Source of the DNA: Triops longicaudatus
Lineage: Eukaryota > Arthropoda > Branchiopoda > Notostraca > Triopsidae
Reading direction: 5' to 3'
NCBI GenBank assembly: GCA_022885665.1
Contig: JAGQDJ010000024.1
Location: 806,001-870,000, forward strand
DNA length: 64,000 nucleotides
This document shows, piece by piece, positions 1 to 12,600 of the stretch; position 1 is the stretch's first letter, and each line of letters starts with the position of its first letter. The position numbers and the translations under genes are program-made. Below the pieces are notes generated by a model. That model searched no databases. It worked only from the letters and a program-made list of their open reading frames with translations, and was not told where the DNA came from.

Positions 1-640
1 AGTCCAGCCAAAGGGAGCAAAAACTGTTATATTCTATCTCTTTTTGCAAAAAGAGCACACCTATGATTTTTTTTTGTCGCATTTCTGTTTTTAGCCGAAC
101 TTTGCTTTGGAACGAAAATATGTCGGAAGTCGAGTCTCTTTTGTGGTTTAAACCCACGAAAAAGTCGTTCCGTCTCAGCTGCGGTGCTGTTGAAAAAGAA
201 AAAGTCTTTAATTAGTCCCTTTGTGGCTATAGTGGAGGACTGCTTGGGAATCTTCACGTCATGCGATTCTTTTAGCTTTTGCATTGAAGAGCTCCGTTGA
301 GAGGGCTGTTAGGAGGGAAGGGATAGGAATTACTTTCTTTTCTACGGAAGAGTTCTCAGCTACTTATGTCAAGAGCTAAGGAACTTGCAAATACTTGGCA
401 TAATTACTTCAGCTCTTGTATTAAGATCTGGCTCATTTGCATATGTACCACATGGCTCCCGTCCACGTTATTAGTTTTCACGTGTTTATTTCAACTGTGT
501 TGTTACAATTTGAACGAAGTTTTCTAGCTATGGTCTCTATGATTCATTGATGGTGCCATGTTTAATTATTGCAGCTTTTTGTCATGATGAACATTGCGAG
601 TCTTTTTAAGAATGAAAAAGTAATAAGTACGTTTTTTTAG
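1..640. other. Upstream PLC-beta intron, no exon seen
   Basis: The acceptor at 639-640 (poly-T then AG) means this stretch is intronic. The expected first coding exon, carrying the N-terminal FxW...KWD motif of PLC-beta, was not found here and must lie left of the window. No other supported feature. Confidence 0.6.
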
Positions 641-3600
641 GATTCGAACACAATAACGCCGGTGACGTTGCGAGTGGATCCTTGCGGTTATTTCTTACAT
701 TGGACGGACCAGAACGAAGTAATTATACAACGATCCCGTTCCATTATTGGCGAGAAGTTCCGTATGGCCCGAAAACATCTCCAACGCTTTCGACCAGCGT
801 TTTCACATAAGCAATAACTAAGAGAAAAAAAATAGTTTTTGTATGTTTTTTTTTGCTTGAACTCTTTCAGAGCAATATCCAGCCATCCGTGCCGAGCTGT
901 AATATAACGTTTCCAATCTTTCGCCACCGGCTCGCATGCACATATACAGAGAACCTATATACTATACACGCAACATACAAACACACACACACTACTCTTT
1001 CGATCCGTTTACTCACTCCTTTTGCTTTCGGCCCCAATGAACGAGTAGCTACATCACAAGAGCCGAAAGAGAACATCTAAAGCTCTGGATGTAGACGTTT
1101 GCCAACGTTCTTTCCCCCCAGCCCTTTAACGGCAAGAAAACTTGAAAGGACGAACCCCCCACCTTCATACAAACAAACTCCGAGCCCAATTAGTTATAAG
1201 CAACATACTTACTTTAACTCATTTCCCCTCGCTTTATAGTTCTCGTAGGGTTGTGATTGAATAGCTCACGTTAACCGTGGGTGGGCGAAAAGTTGGATAA
1301 CTTTGATTACGTAGGTTAAGTTGTCGTAGATTCGGGGCATGATGCAGTCGTAGTTTCAGCACAGAACGCTCAGGAGTTATAAAGTTCTTGGCCAAGTTTG
1401 TACGCTGATGGAAATGTATGGTATGCTGAATGAAGCATTGTGGTAACAAGCTGGTAGAAACGCAAGAGAAACGTTCGCTGGAAAGAGACCCGCCTTCTAA
1501 TTGGAAATCAATGGCCCAGTATAAGACGCCACCAGGAGGAAGCATGCTGGTGTGGCGAAGCTCTGATATATACAACTAGCCTCTGCGAAGAGCTCGGCTT
1601 TTACTTACTTTACCGTGACTTAAGAACAAGGCAAAGCTTAGCGAAAGCTTACAGACGGCCTAGAGTACCATTAAGGGGATCATGGCGAGTAAAAGGGAGA
1701 GATAAATCGCGCATAATTTACCCGTGTTTCATTGTAAAGGAGGCGAAGAACCTGAAAGAAGGGAGATAAAGAAATCGTCGGTAGAGATTGTATTGTTCCC
1801 TTTTTAAACTTCTGTTGACGGCATTAAGTTGTTTTATTCAGTTATTTTTTTACCTTCACTTGATAGTATGAGCATGTGTTCATTGCTTTATAAAAAATAA
1901 TATTTATTTCTCTTTTTTTCTCCTAAACGGTTTGTTTTAATCTATATTTATTTATTGTGCATCGTATAATTGTATCAGTATGATTTGTTTTCAATTATTT
2001 TAATTTCTATTTGTTATTGGTATGGGTATTAATTTAGCCATATTTTAACTTTGTGGATGAGAAGTTGCGTATAGTTTGGCGACTGCATCAAAATGAGAAT
2101 GTTCTTAAATGTCTCGTGGGCGGGAGAAACCAGAGTAAAGGGACTCGTGAGAGCTTCGTTGTTTTGGTGTTTGGGATGAAGCCGGTGGAGTTTCTATGAT
2201 ACTATCCTGTATCTGCTGTGTTAACTTGACAGCTTTGACAGCTCTGAGATGGGAATTGTGCGAGACCGGAATCTGAGGAGGGACAAAAAGTGATGGATAA
2301 GGGGACCCATTGGGCTGGCTAGGGTCTGTAATGGAGCATAGATATATGACCGAGTTAAGATATAGTCACTGTTTTGTCACAGCTAACAGTTTTGGACCAG
2401 AGGAGAAGACAATACCCGAGGAAATATGTAGATGCAAGCTATTTATGTGGCCATGCTGCCAAGTTTCGGGGGCTTTTCTAGACTTTAGTCATTTTCAGGA
2501 GGTTTGGAGATAAGAAACAAAAGTGGTTGTTAAAATTGCGGGCATTTTCCTTTCTGTTAGAAGGATTCTAGCTCAAAGGAAAATGCAATAGGCGAACTAT
2601 GTCCCGGGCTTGCGACGCTATGCAAGGCGGAATTCCGTGTTGAGCGCGTAACGCAAGTTCACCAGAACTTCATTTTGCCAACTGGTCGGTTTTGATGCGT
2701 GGTTGACTAAATAGAATGCACGTGTTAATTGCATTAAGAAAATTCTAGTTAAATTCAAGTGCAGAATAATATTAGATATTTAATTGACATTTTACACCTA
2801 AATTGCTATCGGCTGAGGCAAGCGTGAGAAAATCTCTTTGGCTTTGGACATAATTGAAAGTTTCTGTAATTGGGGTTGACAGAATACAAGTTCAACATTA
2901 AATGTCTCGATATCGTGGTACATCTAACGTTAAATCCTGCCTTTATTCTCACAGTTTTATGCCTCCAGCCTGCACGAGACATTGTAGTTGTTTTTGTCAA
3001 TACTTAGATTACAATGCTAAATTATTTCTGCAATTAAATTTAAGGTTCTTTGTTTAAGTTACCGTTATGTATTCCGGTGTATTTTCTCCTATAGTAAGTA
3101 GTTCCTTATTAACATATAGTGTTTTGAAGGACAAAAGTCGTTTGAATTACATTGTATTTAATATCGTTGCCAATTTGAATTGTACGTTATTTTCATATTC
3201 AAAATGACAGGCCATTTAGGTAATTTTAATTAGGTGTAATAGCAATGATCCCCAAAATTTTTGGGAGTGGTCACTATCCATCACTTCCAAGTTATATTCT
3301 GAAGCTTATGTAAAGTATTTACTTAAAATAATTTTATTGGTCACATTACTGTTAAAATTGAGATGGCTTGAACGGGATAATCGAGATCATGCTGCACACA
3401 AAGACGTATCTCGAATTCTTTTGTTATTTTTGCAACGCGTACTGTATCTGTTATGTAGAGAGAAGAATTGTACATTTTGAAGAATTGTTGAATTCTCGGA
3501 CCGAAAACTGCATCTTATGATCCACTGAGACGCTTCGCTTATTAATCTTTTGGACTCCGTTGAAAGCGCTCAAGTCTAGGCACTGTCAGTAACATCTTGC

Positions 3601-6600
3601 TTATTATCATATGTTCAGACTCCGATGATCACCGAAAAGCGTGACGCTTCTCCGTTATTTCACGATAGGCATTCTGACCGGGAAACCGACTTGGGCCATA
3701 ATAAACGTCAACAGAAGCAAAAAAGCCGTACACATATCAAACGGCTGTTTATTATTTATTATAGACTTATCGGACAATCTACTGATACTAATAGCGATAA
3801 GGTCTTGTAAAAAATAGTTGTGTTCTGGTTTCGTTCCAAAACTTGCCTGCCGTATAGCTTATGTACATATAAAGTAGGTTAAGTAAAATCCAATAAATGT
3901 AAATCATGTTGTACCCAATAGTATTCGACAAAACCCCGTGTGCACTATATAGCGCGTGAAGGTCAAGTCCTGAGACCTTTCTTTCTTTTCTCCGCTATTT
4001 ATGAATATTTACTTTTAAAAACATTTTTTTTTGCTTTATATATTTTTTTTTTTTTTGAAGATTTTATTTTTTTTAAGAAAAGGAAAATCTCGGGCTTTGT
4101 AGTTATATCTTTGTTTTTGTAAAATAGCTTTTCAGTTGTAATGTACTTACGAAGTAGTTAAAAATCATCGCACGAATACAGTACAGTAAAAACTCACTAT
4201 TACGTACACCGGCTATAACGAACAATCGGCTATTGGAGGACGTCTCATCAACTATTTCTCTTCATTTAATTCTCACAGCTATAATACGATTCGATGGAAA
4301 CGTTCACCATTGCCCAAAAATTATGTTTTGAGAATGGGATCCATCCTTGGCGTTTGCTTACGTTTCTAGCGTTTTCTTTGGATTGTTGTGCAGTACGCAA
4401 GTTTATGGTATGGATTGTGTCTGTGTACCGTGTTACGCGGTAATGTTGGGGAAAAATTAGACAGCACTGTCGTTATATGTCTGGGATAATACATGAAAAG
4501 ATGGCAGCCGTCTCGTTTTTTGGGGACTTTAGTGTTAGTCTTACACATTCGTGGCAGAATAGTACCGTTCGTAGAGCGGATCTTTGCGAAAGTGACGCTC
4601 GCCTTGGGTGAATGCTATTATTTCCTGCAGTAGCTTGGACTTTGTCGGGACACCTGCTTATCCGGACAAAGAAGAGAAAGAGATTTATTGAACAAGTATT
4701 TACTGATAAAATGAGAATATCCGCTAATTTGCAACGTGCGATTTCTGACACAGATATATCCTGAGATTAGTTCCATAGCATATATACTAATGTAGATATG
4801 GATTACGTATTGCATTTCGGTAATGTTGTGTTTCAAGGGCTCAGTTTTCTTTTGTTAGAAAGCTCATTTTTGGGGCAATTCGAAAGTGATAGACATTTAG
4901 CCGTCACCAATGATATACTGTTAGACTACTAATATCCTGACTCGGTGATTACCTTGAAATGATTCGTTATTCGCAATGTATTTCGATGCTCAAATCAAAC
5001 GCTGGCTATGAAAGTAGAGAGATGTTTTGGCTGGGGAAATGTGGGCGGTTGAAAGAGCCCATAATGTTTGCCAAGATTTTTTTCTCATTGACTGGGGAAG
5101 ACTTTAGTGAACTTTAACGACCCTGTTTTTTTCTTACTTTTTTTTTATCGAGAGGTCTTTGCTTAGACCCAAACATTTTCCTGCCCAAGAAACTCTTTGC
5201 CATTAGAGATGTTTTGAAAAAGTCAATTTTTTTCCTTGAGAAAGAAGGAAAAAAAGATGTTCCCTAATGTGTTTTTCTTTTATTTTCGTTCTAGGAAACG
5301 CAGTTTTTGGACCTGGTTACTATCCGAGATACGCGTACTGGGCGCTATGCAAAAGTGCCTAAAGTAAGTGAAACTGTTTCCGTTAGAAGAGCTGCAAGTC
5401 ATTGTCGTGAATAAGCAAAATGGACAGCTGTGTACTATAGCTAGTTTATGGAGTGTAAACGGTAACAGCAGCTTTGACACGTTTGGACACGAAGGTGTTG
5501 ACTCGACCGCATTAGCTTTTAAAAGCTCGCCTTTCTTTTTTATTCTTATGAGGTGTAAACGGTACGGGCGAGCGTGTGGCCATATTAAGTTGGGTGTGCG
5601 TGTGCTTAACGAGCCTATTCCCCATTAAAAAGGAGCACATGGCAAGGCCAAATGTTTCTTTTAGAAATACCAACTATTTCCACATAGGCACACAGTGTAG
5701 CTTTTAAGCGAATATTGAACAGTGTTTGAGCAGTTGCGAGCGTTCGGTAAACTCAAACTTCTGTCCGTTGCACCTGCTCACTCCAATAGAACTTTGTTGG
5801 CCTTTCTCATGTCACAAAAAATATTCGACTACAGAAATGGAAGCAAGGAAAGTTACGAAAATGAAATTCCAGGACGACAAAAGTAGCTCATAGAACCAGT
5901 AAGAACGTGCTAACGTCGTTGCGTTCCTTTTTTTAATCCGCGGAGACAATTACGATGTTGTCAAGATTTCACTGGAAAAAAAAGAAATGTTGCAGCGAGC
6001 GCAAGAAAAAGTAAATGCTACTTTTCAGATATAGAACAGTGCAAGTCTGACGATGAGGACTTTGCAGTTGGGAGGAGACGTGAAGGAAAACTATGCATTG
6101 AAGACAAGCGTTTATCTTTAAAAGCTCTTTCCTGATTATTCATTCATAAACGAAAGAAGAAAAGTTGACTGCGTTAAGGAAAACATTGATTTTTGTCGCT
6201 TGTCCTGCTGACACGCGCTACTTTAGTGGTTGTTAGCGTTTGGTGGTTACGTCTGGTGTGGTGTGACATAAAGAAATTCGTTTCTATGCATATCCGTTTG
6301 CTTATTGATTGGGAGCTATCTTGCGGCCGCAATAAAAGAAATTGTAGTTTGGGGAGTGATAGCAACGCGGAGCACAGTATAGCCTACCCCAAATCCGATT
6401 CTGGGCCACGGCCTTTTTTGCCAAATGGTCACTGAAGCTCGTAGATATGCTTCTTTACATGGAAATAGAATTGAGACTCGATCTACGAAAGTGATCCGTT
6501 CCATAAAAGCTACCATCAATCAAGCTTTATCGTTCGCCATCTACTCGTGTAACTTTGATAGCGTAGTGGTTACGTCAACATCGGTCTGTCAGTCAGTTAG

Positions 6601-9600
6601 AGGGAAAGCATCAAGAATTGATCCCTTGTATCCTGAAAGCAAAGATGGGAGGTTTTCTTATATAGCCGATTGTAAATCGCGTTTCTGTGTTCTTTGAAAG
6701 CGAACAATAAAACGAATAAACAATGAAAGTGAATAAACTTAAAAACAATTTTTAATGCCATGCTAAATGTATGTCATTAGCTAACAATGAAATTTCTCAC
6801 TGAAAACCCTTATTATGGATCCACTGATAATCGAGAGAAGGTGCAGTGGGACATCAAACCAGCAACTGACGTGACGTTAGCATAGGGACATGGTTTCTTT
6901 CTGTCCAAAATTCGGTAGGAAGGGACGTAAGCTTGGGTCGTTTCCACGACTGAAAAGAGGCTTAAAACTAAAAGGAAACACGTAACGAAGATTCTTCATT
7001 ACTCAAATTAAACTTAATTTGAGATGCATGCAGTACGTGAGTTTTTCACCGGTTTGTTCATGTTTGATGTGGGTTTACTTCAAAACTGCATTACTCTATC
7101 TAATCACTAAAATTGCACTTGTTTCTTGGCCCAACAGGATCCCAAAATGCGCGAGTCCGTAAACATAAGCGCGCAAGATACATTGGAAGATAAAACGCTG
7201 ACTGTTCTCTATGGCCCAGACTTTGTAAACATATCTTTCATAAATTTGTGCTGCACCAAGAAAGAAACTGCCAAGGTAAGTAATCACCCACAGTACTTCG
7301 TGTACTCTTCGTCATGTACTGGCTGAAGCAGAGGGAAATGTGAAAAATCCCACCTACACACTGACATTGTCTTAACGGAAGGAAAAGGAGAAAAAAGTTA
7401 CCAAGCACAGTTCGGAATTTTTCTTTGTTGATATACTTTGGAATGAGGGAAGAAAAGAGCCCTGGGAAAGAGTAGAATTGCAGAGACACTATTCTTTATT
7501 TTGCGCCAGTCTTGACTCTTCAGTATGCATAGCGCTATGACTCGTTCATGATTCTCATGAAACCCTGGGAACTTCTTTATTCAAGATAAGCTTTTTCGAC
7601 GAAAGTTTTAAGTAAACAGAATTGTAGCACAAGTAGTATTTGTTAGGATATCATTGAGATGGGTTAAAAGTGTTTGTACCAGTATTTCTCAAACCTGGGT
7701 AAGTTACCTAAAATTCGACATAGTTTCTGTTTGGGTTACAGCATATCCTCCGAGCACACACACACAAAGGAAACTAGTATAAAACAATAGAATTGTCGAG
7801 AACGAGCGATTATCAGTGTGTGCCACTACATGGCTTTCCTGTCGTTTATGCAGCATCGCTTGCTGATGAATTGATACTTAAGCATACGCCACCTTTATAA
7901 AATGATATAATTAATACAGCTTAAAATTGTCATTGTGGAATGCGACTTAGTGATTATCATAAGTATCATAGTTTTAACAGACTTTCTTCACTATGGTTGC
8001 TATCAAACGTTTTACGTGCCATATCTCACGGCACTGAGTTTTACCCTGAAAGTAAGGAGTAAGTAATGGTAATGTTGTGCTCCGCTTCCCGATGCAATAA
8101 GTCGTTGAATATATTTGGTACTAGACACTTCTTAACATTAACGGTAATACGACGGCGGTAATGAGCAATAGTCAAGTCCCAAGAAACATACTTGATACTA
8201 TTTTGAAGAAATGAATTGCATTAAACATTTTACGATATTCTGTTAACATTTTCTAAGTTTTTTTTGTGTGTGTGTTTTGTATTTCAAGCGTCTACATACT
8301 CTATAGTATGAAGTATATTGCGGACTAGCTGGCGAACTATTCTGATCAGTGACCGAGAGAGTTTGAGAAATACTGGATATAAATGGATAAACATTAGGTG
8401 TGAGTGAGTTATGGGCTTAACGATCGAACTGAATTCAGTGTTGCCGGGGAAAACAACAATGTTCGTTCTTGACGAAATATGTTTGGTAGTTATGGACAGA
8501 CGAGCTGTTGAAAATGGCCAACAATTTGTTAGCCTTGAACGCGTCCTGCACTTCGTTCTTGAGAAAAGCTTACGTGAAGATAACCTTAATGACCGACAAA
8601 ACAGGGTGCATTCCTGTGAAAGAGTATGTATTTTGATATCCTGTTATTGTTTCCTTTGTAACAATGAATCATTGTGCGGTTTAGTGTGATGCGAATGTTT
8701 TCCAAACATTCAGATGACCGGAAGCGGGTGGAAAAAGCGTTGGAAAGCGCGGGAGTGGCTTCAGGAAAAGTAAGGCAATAGTACCCAATTTGCAATGAAG
8801 TTGAAGCTAACTTATGGGACGTGATTCTATGTAGGACGATTTCATCAAGCCGCAGAATTTTCCTTTCGAAACGTTTTTCGAGTTTTATCGGCATTTGACG
8901 GGACGAACGGAGCTGGAAAAGATCTTCGAGCAAATGTAAGTTTGTATTCTCCTTTGGGAGAAGGGTGACGGAAAATAATGAAATACATATTCTTATCTTA
9001 AACCTCTTTTGTCATGTATGCATCTTATATGGCGGCTGGTAGCGCGGGACCGAATAAGAAGCACATTACAGTGGATCAATTCGTCAAGTTCCTGAATGAA
9101 ACGCAGCGCGACCCGCGTCTCAATGAGATTTTGTATCCGTATGCCAACCCGGCACGTGCCCGGGACTTTATTGCCCAGTATGAGCCGAACGTCAGCCACG
9201 CCCAACGTGGTTTGCTCTCGTTAGAAGGATTTCTGCGTTTCCTGCTCAGTGATGACAATCCCATTGTCTCGGCCGAGAAATTCGATTTGAGCGACGACAT
9301 GGAGCAGCCTTTGGCCCACTACTTCATCAATTCCTCTCACAATACGTACTTGACCGGACACCAATTCACGGGCAAAGCTTGCGCCGAGATTTATCGCCAG
9401 ACTTTGTTAGCGGGATGTCGTTGCGTAGAACTCGACTTTTGGAATGGGAGAAACGAAGATCCCATCGTTTATCACGGTTATACCTTGGTGCCCGAAATCC
9501 CCGCCAAGGTATGGAACCCTCCGAACTTTGCTACATTTATGCATATGCGAAAATTTGCAGTAGACACAAGGGCTTTGTTAGACTTTGATCCTGATCATGT

Positions 9601-12600
9601 ACGTTGAATAGGAAGTCATTGAAGCTATTGCTGAGTCGGCTTTCAAAACCTCCGAGTTCCCGGTAATCTTGTCTTTCGAAAATCACTGCAATCCCAAACA
9701 GCAAGCCAAAATCGCCCAGTACTGCCGAGAATGTTTTGGAGATATGTTACTCAACAATCCTTTAGAGAACTATTCGGTAAATTCGATGAAATTACGTCGC
9801 AGTAAAGGGAGAGAAATTGTATTTCTCTGGACAAGAGCATTTAATTTTGATTCTTGTGTTCATTTTTAGCTCGAACCAGGTGTCGAACTGCCTCCGGTTA
9901 GTTTGTTGAAGCGGAAAATTTTGATTAAAAACAAAAAAGGCAAACCTAGATCACAGAAGAAGCCGGAGGTGGCGGTGGCAGCCCAGGCAATCAATTCCGT
10001 AGCAGCTGCTAGCGTTGAAAAGTCGGTGTCTGAAATGCCCGGCAACGGAGAAATCCCACGAGCTAAATTAGAAAAGGAAGAAAGCAAAGAAAGCATCGAG
10101 AATGCTGATGGTAAATTTTACCCAAGTCCTTACCCTTCGATTTCATCAGGCTATTCATACTAATTTGGTGCTTTTTTTCCTGTAATTTTTTTTCTTATCT
10201 TCCTCTCTTTCCCTCTCTTTCTTCCTTTTACTAGGAGACAACGAAGAAGGTTTGCATAACGCTAGCCAACACTTTCTTAATTCTTTGGGCTACCATACAT
10301 GTTCAGCTTCATGCGTTATCGTTTCATTTTTTTTTTTTTTTTTTTTTTTTTTGCAGTGACGGAAAACGATGATGGCGAGCCTAGTGATGCAGATGACGAA
10401 GACGATGAGGCCAATTTGACGGCGGAAGAGATTCGATTGCGAGAGAAAGCCCAGAAAGATAAAGGCACAGCGGGGAAAGAAACGCACGCAGTAGCGGAAA
10501 TTTCGGCACTGGTCAATTATGTGCAGCCAGTTCACTTCCATTCCTTCGACCACGCAGCGCGTAAATTTACCTCTTTTTTGTCTCAACCGTAGTCTCGCTT
10601 CGTTATCTGCTCCTTTGTTTTGTGGATGATCGTAGACGTATAGCGTTTAGGAAAGTCACTGCTCGTAGAGCGCAATAAGTACGGCTGGCACCGGCATCTC
10701 ATAGATGGAAGGCTTATGAGAGGAAAACAAAACAGGTCTGCGCCTGGTCAGTGGGAATTTTGTCATTAGAGAGAAACAAGATCGAGACAGAGAACCGTAG
10801 GGAATTTTATTAATAAAAGAACGTAATTAGTAGAGCACCAACGCTAGATAGTAGAGTACAAAGGACGACTAACCTGAAATATAGAAAACCAATAACAATG
10901 TATGAAAATCCATACTAATAACGAAGTTTTGGAACACAGGAAGTTTTAAGTTTTGACATTCGCAAGCACCAAACGTAGAATTAATTTTGTAGTAGTCGTT
11001 GCCATTAAAAATGAGGTCGCTGTCATAAATGAGTATTTTCCCGTTTGTTATACTGGCTAGGAAGTTCCAACTAATGCGCTTCATATTAGTCAGAATCAGA
11101 ACTCATTGTTGGAAAGCGTTGGTATACCAGGGTATCACTTGCGTCAGGTATATCGCTTATAAGCGCTTTTTTTCCACTGTGACACGTAGAATGTTTTGAG
11201 AGTTTAGATATTCAAACGTAACAGAGTTCATTTTAGTGAGGAGAACGATGCATAAAATTTCAGTAAGGCACTTAAAACAACTTTAAGCATCCTGGCAACA
11301 ATCATAAATAATGGAAGGAAATTTTACAAGTAATGGAACTCTTAATGGGGAAGGAAATATTGTAAGGGGTATGCAATATTTAGTCCCTGCACAGGAGTTT
11401 TAGTAAACCTTTAATTGCTAAGAAGTTCATCCAGATCATGTGAAGATGTGATGTTACGTTTAATGGTTGGTTACGAGCCTGTAAGAAGAGTGATAATGAG
11501 ACTGCTTTAGGGGAGTAAGATGGCGTTTAAGTTAGTGCAAACTTTCATGGTTAATTTGCTTTGCTAGGTCGTAATCGTAGCTATGAGATGTCGTCATTTG
11601 TGGAGACGCAAGCCACAGCGTTGTTGAAGCAAAGTCCCGAGGAGTTCGTGAACTACAACAAGCGGCAATTAAGTCGGGTCTACCCACGAGGATCACGCAT
11701 AGATTCGTCCAATTATATGCCGCAAGTTTTCTGGAATGCTGGGTGTCAATTAGTGGCCCTGAACTGGCAAACACTAGGTGAAAAAGAATATCCTCTTTTG
11801 CGTCCTTTTGGGTGTAATACCTATAGTGTAATGTTTATCACATTTTCTCTTTTTGGTCGGATTACAGACGTGCCCATGCAGCTAAATGTGGGAATTTTTG
11901 AGTATAACAATCGAAGTGGCTATTTACTGAAACCTCATTTCATGCGGCGGCCTGATCGTACTTTTGATCCCTTCGCCGAGTCAACTGTCGACGGCATTAT
12001 TGCAGGGACCGTCTCTTTTCAAGTACTGGAATGGCTTTCTATAACGAGAAAGTGGAATTTGTAGTAATATCATGCTTGAATTGTAGGTCATTTCAGGTCA
12101 GTTTTTGTCAGACAAACGTGTCGGGACGTACGTTGAAGTGGATATGTATGGTTTGCCTGCCGATACAGTCAAAAAGCGCTGGCGAACCAAAACAGTTATG
12201 AATAATGGTATTAACCCTATTTATGATGAAGAGCCTTTTGTTTTCAAAAAAGTAAGTCCGAAAAAATGTACGTCAAAGAAAAGTAGGATATGGAAAATTG
12301 CGTTTTCTTTTCACAGGTGGTGCTTCCAGAATTGGCTTGCCTGCGGATAGCAGTGTACGACGATTCCAATAAATTTATTGGCCACCGCGTGCTGCCGGTG
12401 ACGGGCTTGTGTCCGGGCTACAGACACATTACTCTACGCAACGAAGCAGGCCAACCCTTGGGGTTATCGACCCTATTCGTACACATCGTAGTCAAAGACT
12501 ATGTGCCAGATAAACTTGCCGAACTAGCTATCGCGCTATCGAACCCCATTAAATACCAGTCTGAATTGCAAAAGCGTGCGATGCAGTTGGCCATTTTGAC

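Noticed and set aside
1234..1575. 113-codon minus-strand open frame
   Set aside because: Lies inside a PLC-beta intron on the opposite strand and shows no motif or splice support.
9014..9042. ATG at 9014 as a start or exon extension in PLC-beta
   Set aside because: No acceptor exists just upstream; the acceptor at 9041-9042 gives exactly the family spacing IFEQ-I-AGPNKKHITVDQ.
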